From the NCBI RefSeq assembly GCF_958295425.1, contig NC_081154.1:186001-250000 (forward strand): DNA of 64,000 bases, in the 5' to 3' direction. The translations under genes and the position numbers were made by a program. Below are positions 12,962 through 24,391 of the stretch, in pieces. This DNA is from Solea solea. Lineage: Eukaryota; Chordata; Actinopteri; Pleuronectiformes; Soleidae. The notes under the pieces were generated by a model, which was not told the origin of the DNA, ran no database searches, and saw only the letters and a list, made by a program, of their open reading frames with translations. How positions within the stretch are numbered: the stretch's first letter is position 1; each line of letters begins with the position of its first letter.

Positions 12962-14858
12962 TTTGTCTGTCAGCACAGAGGAAAGACGTCAACTTAAAAA
13001 TGAAGAAAAATGCTTCAGGTTAAGTTAGTTAGTTTAACTTTGGTTTGGTTAACTTAATTTAATTCTCAGTTCAGTTCAGATTTATTAAGTTTAGATTAGT
13101 TCAGTTCAGTTTAGCTCATTTTAACTTGGTTTCAGTTTTTATTATTAGCTTACTTTAGGTTTACTTTACTTTTAGTTTGATTAAGGTTTAAGTTAGATTT
13201 TAGTTTAGTTTGTTTATTGTTTGACATGTAGCCTTAGCACAGCTCAGGTTTGAGCTCAAGTTTAAGCCCAGATTTCAGCTCAAGTTTTAGTTCAGGTTGG
13301 AGCTCAAGTTTTAGCTTAGGTTTGAGCTCAGGTTAAACGTCTGCAGTTCAGTTCAACACTGTCATGTTCATTACATGACATGACATGTAATGAACAAACC
13401 AACACAGATATTTGATCAATAAAACCGATCGATCAGGTTTGTCACGACAGACATGGTTCTTTTCCTCAGATGTCACAGAGGTCAGAGGAAACTGACCTCT
13501 GTGACATCTGAGGAAAAGAACCACGGGTCCGACTCACTCACACAGAACCTGAGAGAAGACGACGTGGTCGTACTCACCTGTAGCTGAGGGTGTGTGTGTG
13601 TGTGTGTGTGTGTTCACAGCTGTTTATCTGATTAACTGTCGCTCAAAGGTCAAACCTGAGCCACACACACACACACACATGTTATCGATTATAGATTGTG
13701 ATCAGTGAGTCAATAAATTAATTCAAACACTTGTGTGACCTTTGACCTGATAAAGTGTTCATGTTCACCCTCTCACCTGTCTCTGAGGTCATGTTTGTCC
13801 ATGATGTGAAAATCATTTCTCTTTTTTCCACACTATTTAGTCATTAAGGACAAAAATGTCCACACTTGTTTTACATAAATAACTTATTTAGATAACTTAG
13901 GTTCGATTCCTGGATCAGGGGGAGGAGTTTATATGTTTCTGTTTTGAACGTGAAAAAAACATCACAGACGTGAGTGAATGATGACGTGAATGTCCTGCAG
14001 AGGATTTAAAGTGACATGTCGCCCGCCTGAGGAATTCTGAGGTATTATCGAAGCACTGGTGACAATGTTTAAAATAAAAAAAAAATCTTCGATTAGTTAT
14101 TATTGAATTCATAGAAAAATCATACATATACACAAACAGAGTTAATACACATAAATACACCTAACAAACCCACTCTCTTATATTTTGCCTTAAACTTAAA
14201 ACTAATAAAATCGTCTCACTCTCATGTGTTTGTTTACAGTAAAAACGCTCATTTTAAAATGATGATTTTATTGTTTTAAGGTTCTAATGTTTTGTCTAAA
14301 TTTGATTCATCTAAGATTGTTTTTAAAGAACTATAAATAAAGTTGGTTTTGGATCATTTGGTCATTTATTTCGAATTTTTCTAATTCATGTTACAGCAGA
14401 GACAGTAGAGCACACGCACACACACACGCACACCCACCCACGCACGCACGCACACACGCACGCACACACATGCTTGGTTAATATCTCATCACCTCCAGGT
14501 CCTCGTGGTCCTCATGGTTAATGATTGAGGGTCAGCTGGTGACTTATTGACTGAAGACAGACTCAAGGCTGAGGACGCTGCTGTCTGTCCTCTGTCCAGC
14601 AAACCATGAAGGACAATGACACTCAAACTTGTTTCTTCTGTTCTTTTTTTTTTTGAGTCCTCATCTCTAACGTCTTTGTCTGCTCATCTCCACCTGGGTC
14701 GGCTGACCCCTGACCTGGAGGTCTGCAGACCCTCAGAGCTTCACTGTTTTTTGAACAAGGTTCCGATAAAAGCCTTGGGTTTTTCTTCTGGACAGATGCA
14801 CCAGACCTCCTCAAAACCAGGACCAGGACCAGAGCTAGTTCAGTCTGAATCTGCAGCA
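12962..14858. promoter_or_regulatory. Head-to-head intergenic region asah2 / slc16a12
   Basis: This 1.9-kb region separates two divergent genes. On the minus strand CTACAG followed by GTGAGT at 13577 is a plausible donor of a non-coding asah2 first exon, which would pair with the acceptor just 5' of the ATG at 12961. A T/A-rich tract built from TTTAG and GGTTTA words (13020-13340), the 31-bp-arm hairpin at 13455-13522, and CA/CG microsatellites near 13590, 13663 and 14410-14470 fill much of it. No promoter element is clear. Confidence 0.5.
13455..13522. repeat. Perfect inverted repeat, 31-bp arms
   Basis: Arms 13455-13485 and 13492-13522 are exact reverse complements (beginning GGTTCTTTTCCTCAGATGTC) with a 6-base loop AGGAAA. 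It lies upstream of asah2, close to its probable 5' non-coding exon donor at 13577, so it could lie in or near the transcript leader. Confidence 0.95.
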
Positions 14859-17800
14859 ATGGCTGATGGGAAGCGGCGTGGCGGTGGCAGGGTGTCTCCT
14901 CCAGATAACGGGTGGGGCTGGGTGATCGTTGGCTCGTGCTTCATGGTGATGATGTGCACACGAGCATTTACCAGGTAACACACACACACATGCATGCATG
15001 CGCACACACACACACACACAGTTTAGCGTTAGCCTGTGTTTGTTTACCTGGGATTAACCCTGTCACACTCAGTGTTTATTAACAAACAAATGTCCATCAT
15101 CAATGTCCAGTCACTGGACAGAGCTAAGCTAACAGTTTACAGTGTTTATGCTAAGCTAGGCTAACCGTATGCTAAGGTGTCAGAGAGGGAAACTCTGTGA
15201 CCTGACACCTGAGGGGCGTGGCCTCTTCAGGACAGTGAACCGTGTGACCTGTCTCAGCCATGAAGGTCTCACTGTGAGACTCTGACACCTGAACAAACAC
15301 CAGTCACACGCTGCCTTCAGGTCCAGGAGAGACGCAAACGTGAGGACAAGAGGATGACAACATGACATGGGGAGGACTAACGGAGACGACTAACGGGACG
15401 ACTAAAGGGGAGGACTAACGCGACGACTAACGGGGCGACTAATGTGGACGTTTTATCAGGAACTGACACATCAGGACATGATGGGGGAATCAAACCCTTA
15501 ACCCTGTGGTTAGCTGCTCAGTCACTGCGTCATCAGAGTGGTTTTCATCGCTTCTGTAGGAAAGGATCTGCCCACTGACATCATCACTGGGCTGAACCGG
15601 ACACAATTAGTCTGAACGTGTCAGAACAGGTCTTCTGAATGGTTACACCAATCATGTACCATGTGACTGTTGTTTAATCTCCACGTGTTGTTTTAGTTCC
15701 GGTTCTCTCAGTTGAACCAGTTTAACTTTTAACTCCAGTTACATAACTGCAGTTCACTCTGGTCCACCAGCTAGCGTCTGTGTGTTTGTGTGTGTGACAT
15801 AACACACTCTCAGCTGATAGGAAGCCAGATCGACAGCTTGCTGCCGATCACTGATCAGTACCTGATGAGTTCTCCTCTTTACGTCTGCAGGTGCATCTCC
15901 ATCTTCTTCGGGGAGTTTCATGCTCACTTTGGAGCTGACTACGCTGCTACAGCCTGGGTCCACAGTCTGGTGGACTGCGCCACCATGCTGTGTGGTGGGT
16001 ACTGCATAGGGGGATCAGGGGACACAACCCAGACCAGGGGATTGGGGGGAGGGGCACCATCTAGATGAGGCGACATGGGGGACATCACCCAGACTGGGGA
16101 ATGTGGAGGACACCACCAAGACTTGGGGACAAGGGGAACACTGCTAAAAACCAGGGGATGAACCAGGGAACAAGGGGGACAACAAAGGATGGCTTCACTC
16201 TGTGACATCACCTAAATGTTTAAACAAGGGGGACACCACTCAGACTGTAGGGGGCAGCACTCTGAACTCCCTGTCCCTGTGTGTTCAGCTCCTGTGGGCA
16301 GTTTGGTCGCTAATCGATGGTCCTGTCGTGTGGCAGTGATGGTTGGTGGACTCTTGTCCTCCTGTGGACTCCTTCTCAGTTCTTTCTGCAGCAGCCTGGA
16401 GATGCTCTACTTCACCATGGGAGTCGTCACAGGTCAACACTCAGGACATGTCCTCCTTGTCCACAGTGTCCTTGCGTACCTCACTCTTGTGTCCTCACTC
16501 TTAAACGTTCTCCGTCTCCAGGTCTGGGTTTCGCACTGTGTTACACGCCTGCTCTCGCCATGGTGGGCTGTTATTTCCGCCAGAGGAAGGCGCTGGCATA
16601 CGGTATCGCGTCATCGGGCAGCGGGATTGGGACGTTCGTGTTGGCTCCCACCGTGCAGCTGTTGATCGAGCTGTACTCGTGGAGGGGGGCGCTGCTCATC
16701 CTCAGCGCCTTCGTTGCCAACCTCTGCGTCTGCGGGGCGCTGCTTCGACCAATCACACTGCGGGAGGAGGAGGAAGGGGCGGAGCCAGTGGGGGAAGAGA
16801 GGCCAGGTGAGAACCTGTCCATGTCCTTGTTGCTTCTGTTTCAGGTCCTGAGGACGCCTCAGGTAACCTGAGACCAAACATATGAGGACATCACTGTCTG
16901 TTGCAGATGCAGGTACCATCTTGCCGTCAATTGCTGAACTCGCAATAAAAGAATCTCAGGACGTCCCACAGTTGCCCGCTGTGTTGCCATCACATTCATC
17001 TATACCACTGCTGCCCCGGGTGATGGGAAACTCCACTGCTCAGACGCAGAGCATCCTGTCCAATAAGGATTACCGTTTCCTGCTGCTGCCAGACTTCCTG
17101 TTCTTGGCCTTGTCCTTCCTGTTCCTGAGCAGCGGCTGCAGCCTTCCCTTTGTCTACCTGTTTCCTTACGCTGTTAGTGCTGGGGTGTGTTACCAGAAAG
17201 CCACCTTCCTCGTGTCCATACTGGGAATCATCAGCATCGTGGGGAGCATCACGTTCGGCTGGCTGACTGACCTCAGGTACGACTGAGTTACGTTATCAAA
17301 TGGATAATCCAGAAGTAACATGCGACAGGACGCCGCCCTCTGGATAGACGTAGTCATGTCACTGACTGTGTGCTTTGTGTCTCAGGTGTCTGAAGCCGTA
17401 CTGTCTGCTCTGTTACGCCGTCTCCGTGGCGATGGAGGGTCTCAGCTGCCTCTTTGTTCCAGCGCTTCACTCCTTCCCGCTCCTCGTACCCTTCGCCGTC
17501 CTCTACGGATACTTTGACGGCGCCTATGTCGCTCTGATCCCAGTGGTGACATTGGATGTGGTGGGAGCTTCGTACCTGTCTTCGGCTCTGGGCGTGATCT
17601 ACTTCCTCCATGCTATCCCGTACCTCCTCAGCCCGCCCACTGCAGGTAAGAGATATGACCATGCTAACCCTGCTTTACCGCCACTAACAAAAACCTAAGC
17701 CAACTAAATCCGGGAGTTTTTAAAATATTTGAAATGTAACTTGTCCCTTATTGGTGAGGTTGGGGGCCCAAATCATATTCTGTGGGGCCCCATAAAGGCT

Positions 17801-18488
17801 TTGGCTGGCCCTGCTCCTCTGCTATTGGTGGAATTGAACTGAAACTGATCACCATGGAAACTTGGCTGACACTTGCGTGAGGGCCCCCTGCTGCTGAGAC
17901 GCAGATTTTAGCTTCATCACAAAAGACTTAGCTAACACATATATGTATGTTTATATATATGTATATATATATATATACACACACATATATACATATATAT
18001 ATATACACACTGAGTTAATGCTTTTACCTGTAACACGGTGGTAATGCTAGCATTTTGCTCATTTTTTTAACTCTGAAATGATCAACATTTGAACCGTGTC
18101 GTTTTCCAGCGTCATTAGCACTTCAACATTCTGTGCTAGCATTATACGTTCAACATTAGCATTCAGATGTCAATATTAGCCTCTCAAGAATTATCAGCAT
18201 TTTTTTTTTAACAATTTTAAAAACAGACCTTTTACTTACATTAAAATGTAGAAGTTGATTTTGGAGGGAAACTGCATCACAGTGAAGGAGGCGGAGTTAA
18301 CGTGAACGTTATTTCTCTTCTTCTCTTGTTTCGCAGGTTGGCTCGTTGACTTCACACAAAACTACACGGCCCCCTTCTTGCTCAGTGCCGCCGCCCTGCT
18401 AGCCAGCGCGCTCATCCTGCTCACAGTCACCGTGATCCGTTACTGGCGTCGCGGCCAAAGACGCCACGCACAAGCCCCGCCCCCATAA
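14859..18488 (+). CDS. slc16a12: Monocarboxylate transporter-family solute carrier (MCT12-like)
   Basis: Seven exons, phases consistent: 14859-14974, 15891-15994, 16289-16432, 16522-16806, 16907-17276, 17386-17645, 18337-18488 (TAA); 476 residues against about 486-516 in human SLC16A12. This is a 12-helix major facilitator of the plasma membrane; mammalian MCT12 carries creatine and guanidinoacetate and needs the ancillary protein CD147. Visible are the family signature at the first helix, [14 protein letters not shown], the helix-5 block [41 protein letters not shown] before the central acidic loop, and [14 protein letters not shown]. The signature reads DNGWGW instead of the usual DGGWGW. 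An in-frame ATG at 14796 could add 21 residues; 14859 was preferred because it precedes the conserved start of the domain, but the longer start is possible. KIF20B is a near neighbour of SLC16A12 in human, supporting the assignment. Confidence 0.93.
17930..18010. repeat. TA/TATG-rich microsatellite in slc16a12 last intron
   Basis: A run of ATATATGTATATATAT and ACACATATATAC words between exons 17386-17645 and 18337-18488. The remainder of this 690-bp intron is A/T rich with no exon-like sequence. Confidence 0.85.
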
Positions 18489-18673
18489 GCCCACGTCATC
18501 AGACTGTGACCTCGTCTGTGTCTCAGAGGAAACGACGACGAGAGCCGTGATTGGATGATTCACCCACCAATCAAAATATTATCTTAATTTACGATTAATC
18601 GCAGGATACTTTTTTATTCATGGATTTTGTTTGGTTCATAAAAGTTTAGAAAAAAAACGAGAACAATCTTCAA

Positions 18674-18679
18674 AATAAA
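18674..18679 (+). terminator. Poly(A) signal of slc16a12
   Basis: AATAAA 186 bases after the stop codon; a second copy lies 40 bases further. Confidence 0.65.
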
Positions 18680-19198
18680 CAACTTTTGTTTTATAAACAT
18701 TTGCTATGAAAAAAATAAATCATGTTTTTGTTTGACAAAAATAAAACTTAGTGTAGTTCTCAGAGAACCACAGTTACTCAAGTAACCTAATCTGATGACA
18801 TTACAAAGACAGTGATGCATTCAGAGACTGACAAGAGAAATTACACAAATCATTTTGTCAGAAAATTCAATCATAATAACTATTATTGTTATAATCATTA
18901 TAATTATTATTCTCAGGTAGTTTTTCTTTGTTAGATGACATTTGTTAGTCAGAGGAGCGACGACGACGCTGCTGTCACTTCCTGTTACTGTCAAAATAAA
19001 AGCTGTGCCACAGAAGCTGTTGCTGTTCTACGTTAGAACTTTTACAGGAAACATCGTGAAGGCGTCGTCAAACGTAGAGACTGTTGTTTATTTGTTAATT
19101 AAAAGGAACATTCGCATTTCCTGTTTGTTCTTAAACTTTTTTTGAGCCTTCTCAGCCACTGTAGAGTAAAGGAGGCGTGAAGGAGGCGGGGCATAACT

Positions 19199-19204
19199 TT
19201 TATT
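19199..19204 (-). terminator. Poly(A) signal of kif20b
   Basis: Minus-strand AATAAA about 120 bases downstream of the kif20b stop codon. Confidence 0.6.
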
Positions 19205-19323
19205 TTTAAAAAAATACATGTGATCGTTTTATTTGACCCCGACGACAAAAACGTTAAGTTATAACAAAACAAAAACTGTACAGTCAATGAAGATGTTGGT
19301 GACGTCACCACATGATGATGATG

Positions 19324-19412
19324 TCACTTCCTGCAGGTTTTGGAGCGCAGTTGTCTCCTGATGATGACGTGGTCACTCTCCTTCTCGTCCTCCGCTCCTC
19401 CTGTCGTCTGCG

Positions 19413-19444
<32 letters not shown>

Positions 19445-19913
19445 GACACGTTAACCGGACATCCTGATGAGTCACATGACCACACTAAGGCAGTGGTCAT
19501 GTGACTCCTGACAGATCATGTGAGGACATAAAATGGCCGCCTGTTTTCACCATGGTGGGAGAATCAAAGAGCGGGGACGAGGCGTCCATCTTGTAAAGTT
19601 TCCTCCGTCCTCGCCGGGGTTTGGTTGCAGTGGGGACGTTCTCCCCGTCCACAGAGTGTCCACTGACCAGACCCATAATGGTCTTTGCTGCAGGGACAGA
19701 GGGACAGGATTGTGTCACTATGACGTCACAGAGACCAGAGTGTCTTTGGTGGACATGGGTCCCCTGACCTTTGCTGCTCAGGATGGACGGTGAGCTCTGG
19801 AGCATGTCCCCGATCTTCTGAAGAGCACCGTCCCTCTTGTCCTTCACCGCCGGGGACGACTGAGGGCACATCACATGAGTCAACAATCTGTCCGTCTCTG
19901 TCTTCTGTCTTCT

Positions 19914-19946
<33 letters not shown>

Positions 19947-19956
19947 ACATACACAC

Positions 19957-20008
<52 letters not shown>

Positions 20009-21553
20009 GTTGTCTCACCTGTGTCTTGGTGCCAGTCTTTGCTTTTCCTCTGTTTCTCTTGTTCTCACTGAAAACCAGACCCTGACAGACACACACACAA
20101 ACACAAAAACACACACACAGAGAGAGATCATGTGACACACACAGTGAGATCATGTGACACACACAGTGAGATCATGTGACACGCACACACAGTGAGATCA
20201 TGTGACACACACACAGTGAGGTCATGTGACACACAGTGAGATCATGTGACACACACACACAGTGAGATCATGTGACACATAGAGAGACGTACATGTACAC
20301 ACACAGTGAGATCATGTGACACACAGACACAGTGGGATCATGTGACACAGACAGACATACACAGTGAGATCATGTGACACTCACACAGTCAGATCATGTG
20401 ACACACACCGACAGACACAGTGAGATCACGTGACACAGACACACACTGACACACACAGTCAGATCATGTGAGACACACAGTGAGATCATGTGACATAGAC
20501 AGTGAGATCATGTGACATAGACAGTGAGATCATGTGACACAGACAGTGAGATCATGTGACACAGACAGTGAGATCATGTGACACACACAGTGTGATCATG
20601 TGACACACACAGTGTGATCATGTGACACAGACACACACAGTGAGATCATGTGACACAGACACACACACACAGACAGAGTGAGATCATGTGACACAGACAG
20701 AGTGAGATCATGTGACACAGACAGACAGACAGACACAGTGAGATCATGTGACACACACACAAAGTGAGGTCATGTGACAGACACAGTGAGATCACGTGAC
20801 ACAGACACACACCGACAGTCAGATCATGTGAGACACAGTGAGATCATGTGACAGACACAGACACACACAGTGTGATCATGTGACACACACAGTATGATCA
20901 TGTGACACACAGTGTGATCATGTGACACAGACACACACAGTGAGATCATGTGACACAGACACACACACACAGACAGAGTGAGATCATGTGACACAGACAG
21001 ACAGACACAGTGAGATCATGTGACACTCACACAGTCAGATCATGTGACACACACACAAAGTGAGGTCATGTGACAGACACAGTGAGATCACGTGACACAG
21101 ACACACACCGACAGTCAGATCATGTGAGACACACAGTGAGATCATGTGACACACACAGTGAGATCATGTGACACACACACAGTGAGATCATGTGACACAC
21201 AGTGTGATCATGTGACACACACACACAGTGAGATCATGTGACACACAGTGTGATCATGTGACACACAGTGTGATCATGTGACACACACACAGTGAGATCA
21301 TGTGACACACACACAGTGAGATCATGTGACAGTGTGATCATGTGACACACAGTGAGATCATGTGACACACACACACAGTGAGATCATGTGACACACACAC
21401 ACAGTGAGATCATGTGACACACACACAGTGAGATCATGTGACACACAGACACACGCATACCTTCACCTCGCAGCTCTTCCTCTTCCTCCCCGTGGTTCTG
21501 TTGCTTTTCTTCGTGTCCTCCATGTTGGTCCTCAGAGGAGAGACAGGGACGTC

Positions 21554-21591
<38 letters not shown>

Positions 21592-23626
21592 CAAAGGTCA
21601 CAGTCCATAACATTTCATAATTCCACTGAAAACAAAGATCAAACATTTCAGATAAAAACTAGTCTCAGTTCAGGCTCCGCCTCCTGTCTGAGGTGACTCC
21701 TCCCCCTTCCCAAAACTAAAGCACACTGATCTACAGTGAGAGAAACTCACCCGTGTAGTGTTCTCTCTCTGGAGTCTCTCTAGCTCTCTCTTCACTGCCT
21801 CATACTCTCGGCTCCTCCCTCCTTCATTTTCCTCCTCCTCCTCTCGTCTCCTCCTCCTCTCCTGGAGTCTGTGCATCTCCTCCTTCAGCTCCTCAACCAC
21901 CGGCAACGCCTGCTTCTCTTTCTGCTGCAGCTCTGACAGTCAATTACAGTAATCAGATTACAGTAATCAGATTACTGTAATCAGATTACTATCTGACAGT
22001 CAGGACACGTCAGAGACAGGAGGACACTTCTCTCCGTCTCACCTCGTCTCTCATCTGTCCTCTTCTCCTCCTGTGATCTCTCCATCCCCTCAAGTTGTCC
22101 TCGCAGAGCTCCGCCCTCCGACTCTAGCGCTGCCCTTAGGCGGGAGAATTCTGCTCTCTGATTGGCCAACTCCTCTGTGAGCTCTGCACACCGGCTCTCA
22201 CTGTGAGAGGAAAGAGAGTAGGAGACGGTAAAGAGGAGGAGCCAGGGACAGAAGACTATCAATAATCAATAATCACTGACCTGTGTATGAGCGCCTCCTG
22301 CAGATGCTGGAGCTGCTGAGATTTATCAGCTGATCGCTCTAGCGCCGCCTCGCTCTCCTTCTTCAGCTCCTCTATGACTGCGTGGAACGTGCTGATGCCC
22401 CGCCCCTCCTGCCCAATCATTACATCAACCCAGCTATCAATCAATCAATCAATTATGGATAAAAGGTCTTCTTCATGTGTGAGATGATGAGTGAGTGTGG
22501 ACGGACCTGGACTTCATGTCTCAGTTTGTCCCTCTCCTCCCGCAGACTGATGATGGTCTTGTTCCTCTCCTCTGATTGGCTCTGCAGCTGCTGGAGGCGG
22601 GACTCTGCGGGGGCAAGTTGCTCTGATAGGCTGTCACACCTGTGAGTCCTCTCTGTGAGCTGCGTCTGCACACTGGTCACCTGATCACAGGTAAGAAGAA
22701 CAATAAGGGTAGGAGGAGGAGAAAGGGGAGGAGAAAGGGACAGAGCTGTACCTGCGTCTGCAGTGTGAACATCCCGTTGACCAGAGCTTTGTTCTCCTTG
22801 GACAGTCGAGAAGTTTCCCTCTGCTCCAACTCCAGAGACGACAACACTGAGACACAGTTTGGACACGCCTCCAGGTCTGAGACCTTCTGCTCCTTCTTCA
22901 CCTCCTCCCGCCTCCTCAGCACCTCCTCTCGTCTCCTCTGCCCCGCCTCCCACTCTCTCAGCTGTGCGATGGTCTCCTCGTTGTTCTTCTTCACCTCCTC
23001 CAGCTGCTCCTCCCGCCTCCTTAGCTCCTCCTCTCGCCTCCTCTGCCCCGACTCCCACTCTCTCAGCTGTGCGATGGTCTCCTCGTAGTTCTTCTTCACC
23101 TCCTCCAGCTGCTCCTCCCGCCTCCTTAGCTCCTCCTCTCGCCTCCTCTGCCCCGCCTCACGCTCTCTCAACTGTGCGATGGTCTCCTCGTTGTTCTTCT
23201 TCACCTCCTCCAGCTGCTCCTCCCGCCTCCTCAGCTCCTCCTCTCGCCTCCTCTGCCCTGCCTCCCACTCTCTCAGCTGTGCGATGGTCTCCTCGTTGTT
23301 CTTCTTCACCTCCTGCAGCCTCCAGATCTCCTCCTCCAGAGCCACTGAGGAGAAGGAACATTTACAACTGTGGAAAAAAGACAAAACTCCTCCCACCTCT
23401 ATTCTAGGCCACACCTTCTCTGTCCTCCCCGTGTGTGTGTGTGTGTGTGTGTGTGTACCTGTAGAGTGTCCGGTGAGACAGCTGTGGACACTCTGAGCGT
23501 CCTCTCTGATCTTCTCCAGGTCGCCAGTCATTGAACTGATGATCCCCTCCAACAGAGCCACTTCCTGTCGTCATCATCATCATCATCATCATCAGTGTCT
23601 GCCTCACTGTTGCCTTGGTAACAAGG

Positions 23627-23663
<37 letters not shown>

Positions 23664-24351
23664 AGACCTTGGTGCTGTCGTCAGCAGCAGACAGATCCAC
23701 CGTCTTATTCACCAGGTTCTTCAGGATCTCCACTCGTTTCTCTGCTCGCTCCTCCAGGATCTCTCTCTCCTTCTCCAGACGATCACTGACACACACACAC
23801 ACACACACACACATCAGTACTGTCCAGCTGATGATGATGGTGATGATGAAGGTCAGGTACCTGTAGTCTTTCTCCATCTTGTTAAAAAGCTCCATGAACT
23901 CAGCGCTGACCTCTTCTCTGATCTGAGCCTCCTGAACCAAACGTAGCGCCGCCTGCTGGCTGGACTGCACACGCACAGACAGACAGACAGACAGACAGAC
24001 AGTGAAGTCCCTGAACACAACATCAGACAAACTAACAAAGAGCTTCAGGTGTTGATCACCTTCTGTTCCTCCTCGTCTTCCTCGCCTCCTGCCTCCAGCA
24101 CTGTTCCCTCCATCATACTCTCCTCCTCCTCCTCTTCATCATCCTCATCCTCCAGCACGTCCTCCAGCGTCGTCTCCCAGGCAACCATCGAGCTCTTCCT
24201 CCCACGCCCCGACACGTTGCGGCGCCGGTCGGCCTCGTCAATGATGAGCGACAGCTCCATGGCCGACCTGTGGGGGGCCTCGTCCTCTGGGACAACGGGC
24301 CTAGAGGTCAACACCACCACCTGCACGAGGACACGCCCCCATGTTAGCTAC

Positions 24352-24391
<40 letters not shown>

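Larger units (their letters stand above)
18489..19323. other. Convergent 3' region of slc16a12 and kif20b
   Basis: This holds the slc16a12 3' UTR with AATAAA at 18674-18679 and again at 18714-18719, then A/T-rich sequence. It also holds the kif20b 3' UTR, with a minus-strand AATAAA seen as TTTATT at 19199-19204. No further exon was recognised. Confidence 0.65.

Noticed and set aside
13898..13920. tRNA or SINE signal: GGTTCGATTCC, a perfect B-box
   Set aside because: Flanking bases do not form a T-stem, no A-box or acceptor stem is near, and no SINE body was recognised.
22859..23407. Plus-strand 182-codon Ser/Pro-rich frame
   Set aside because: Exact shadow of the kif20b coiled-coil exon on the minus strand.
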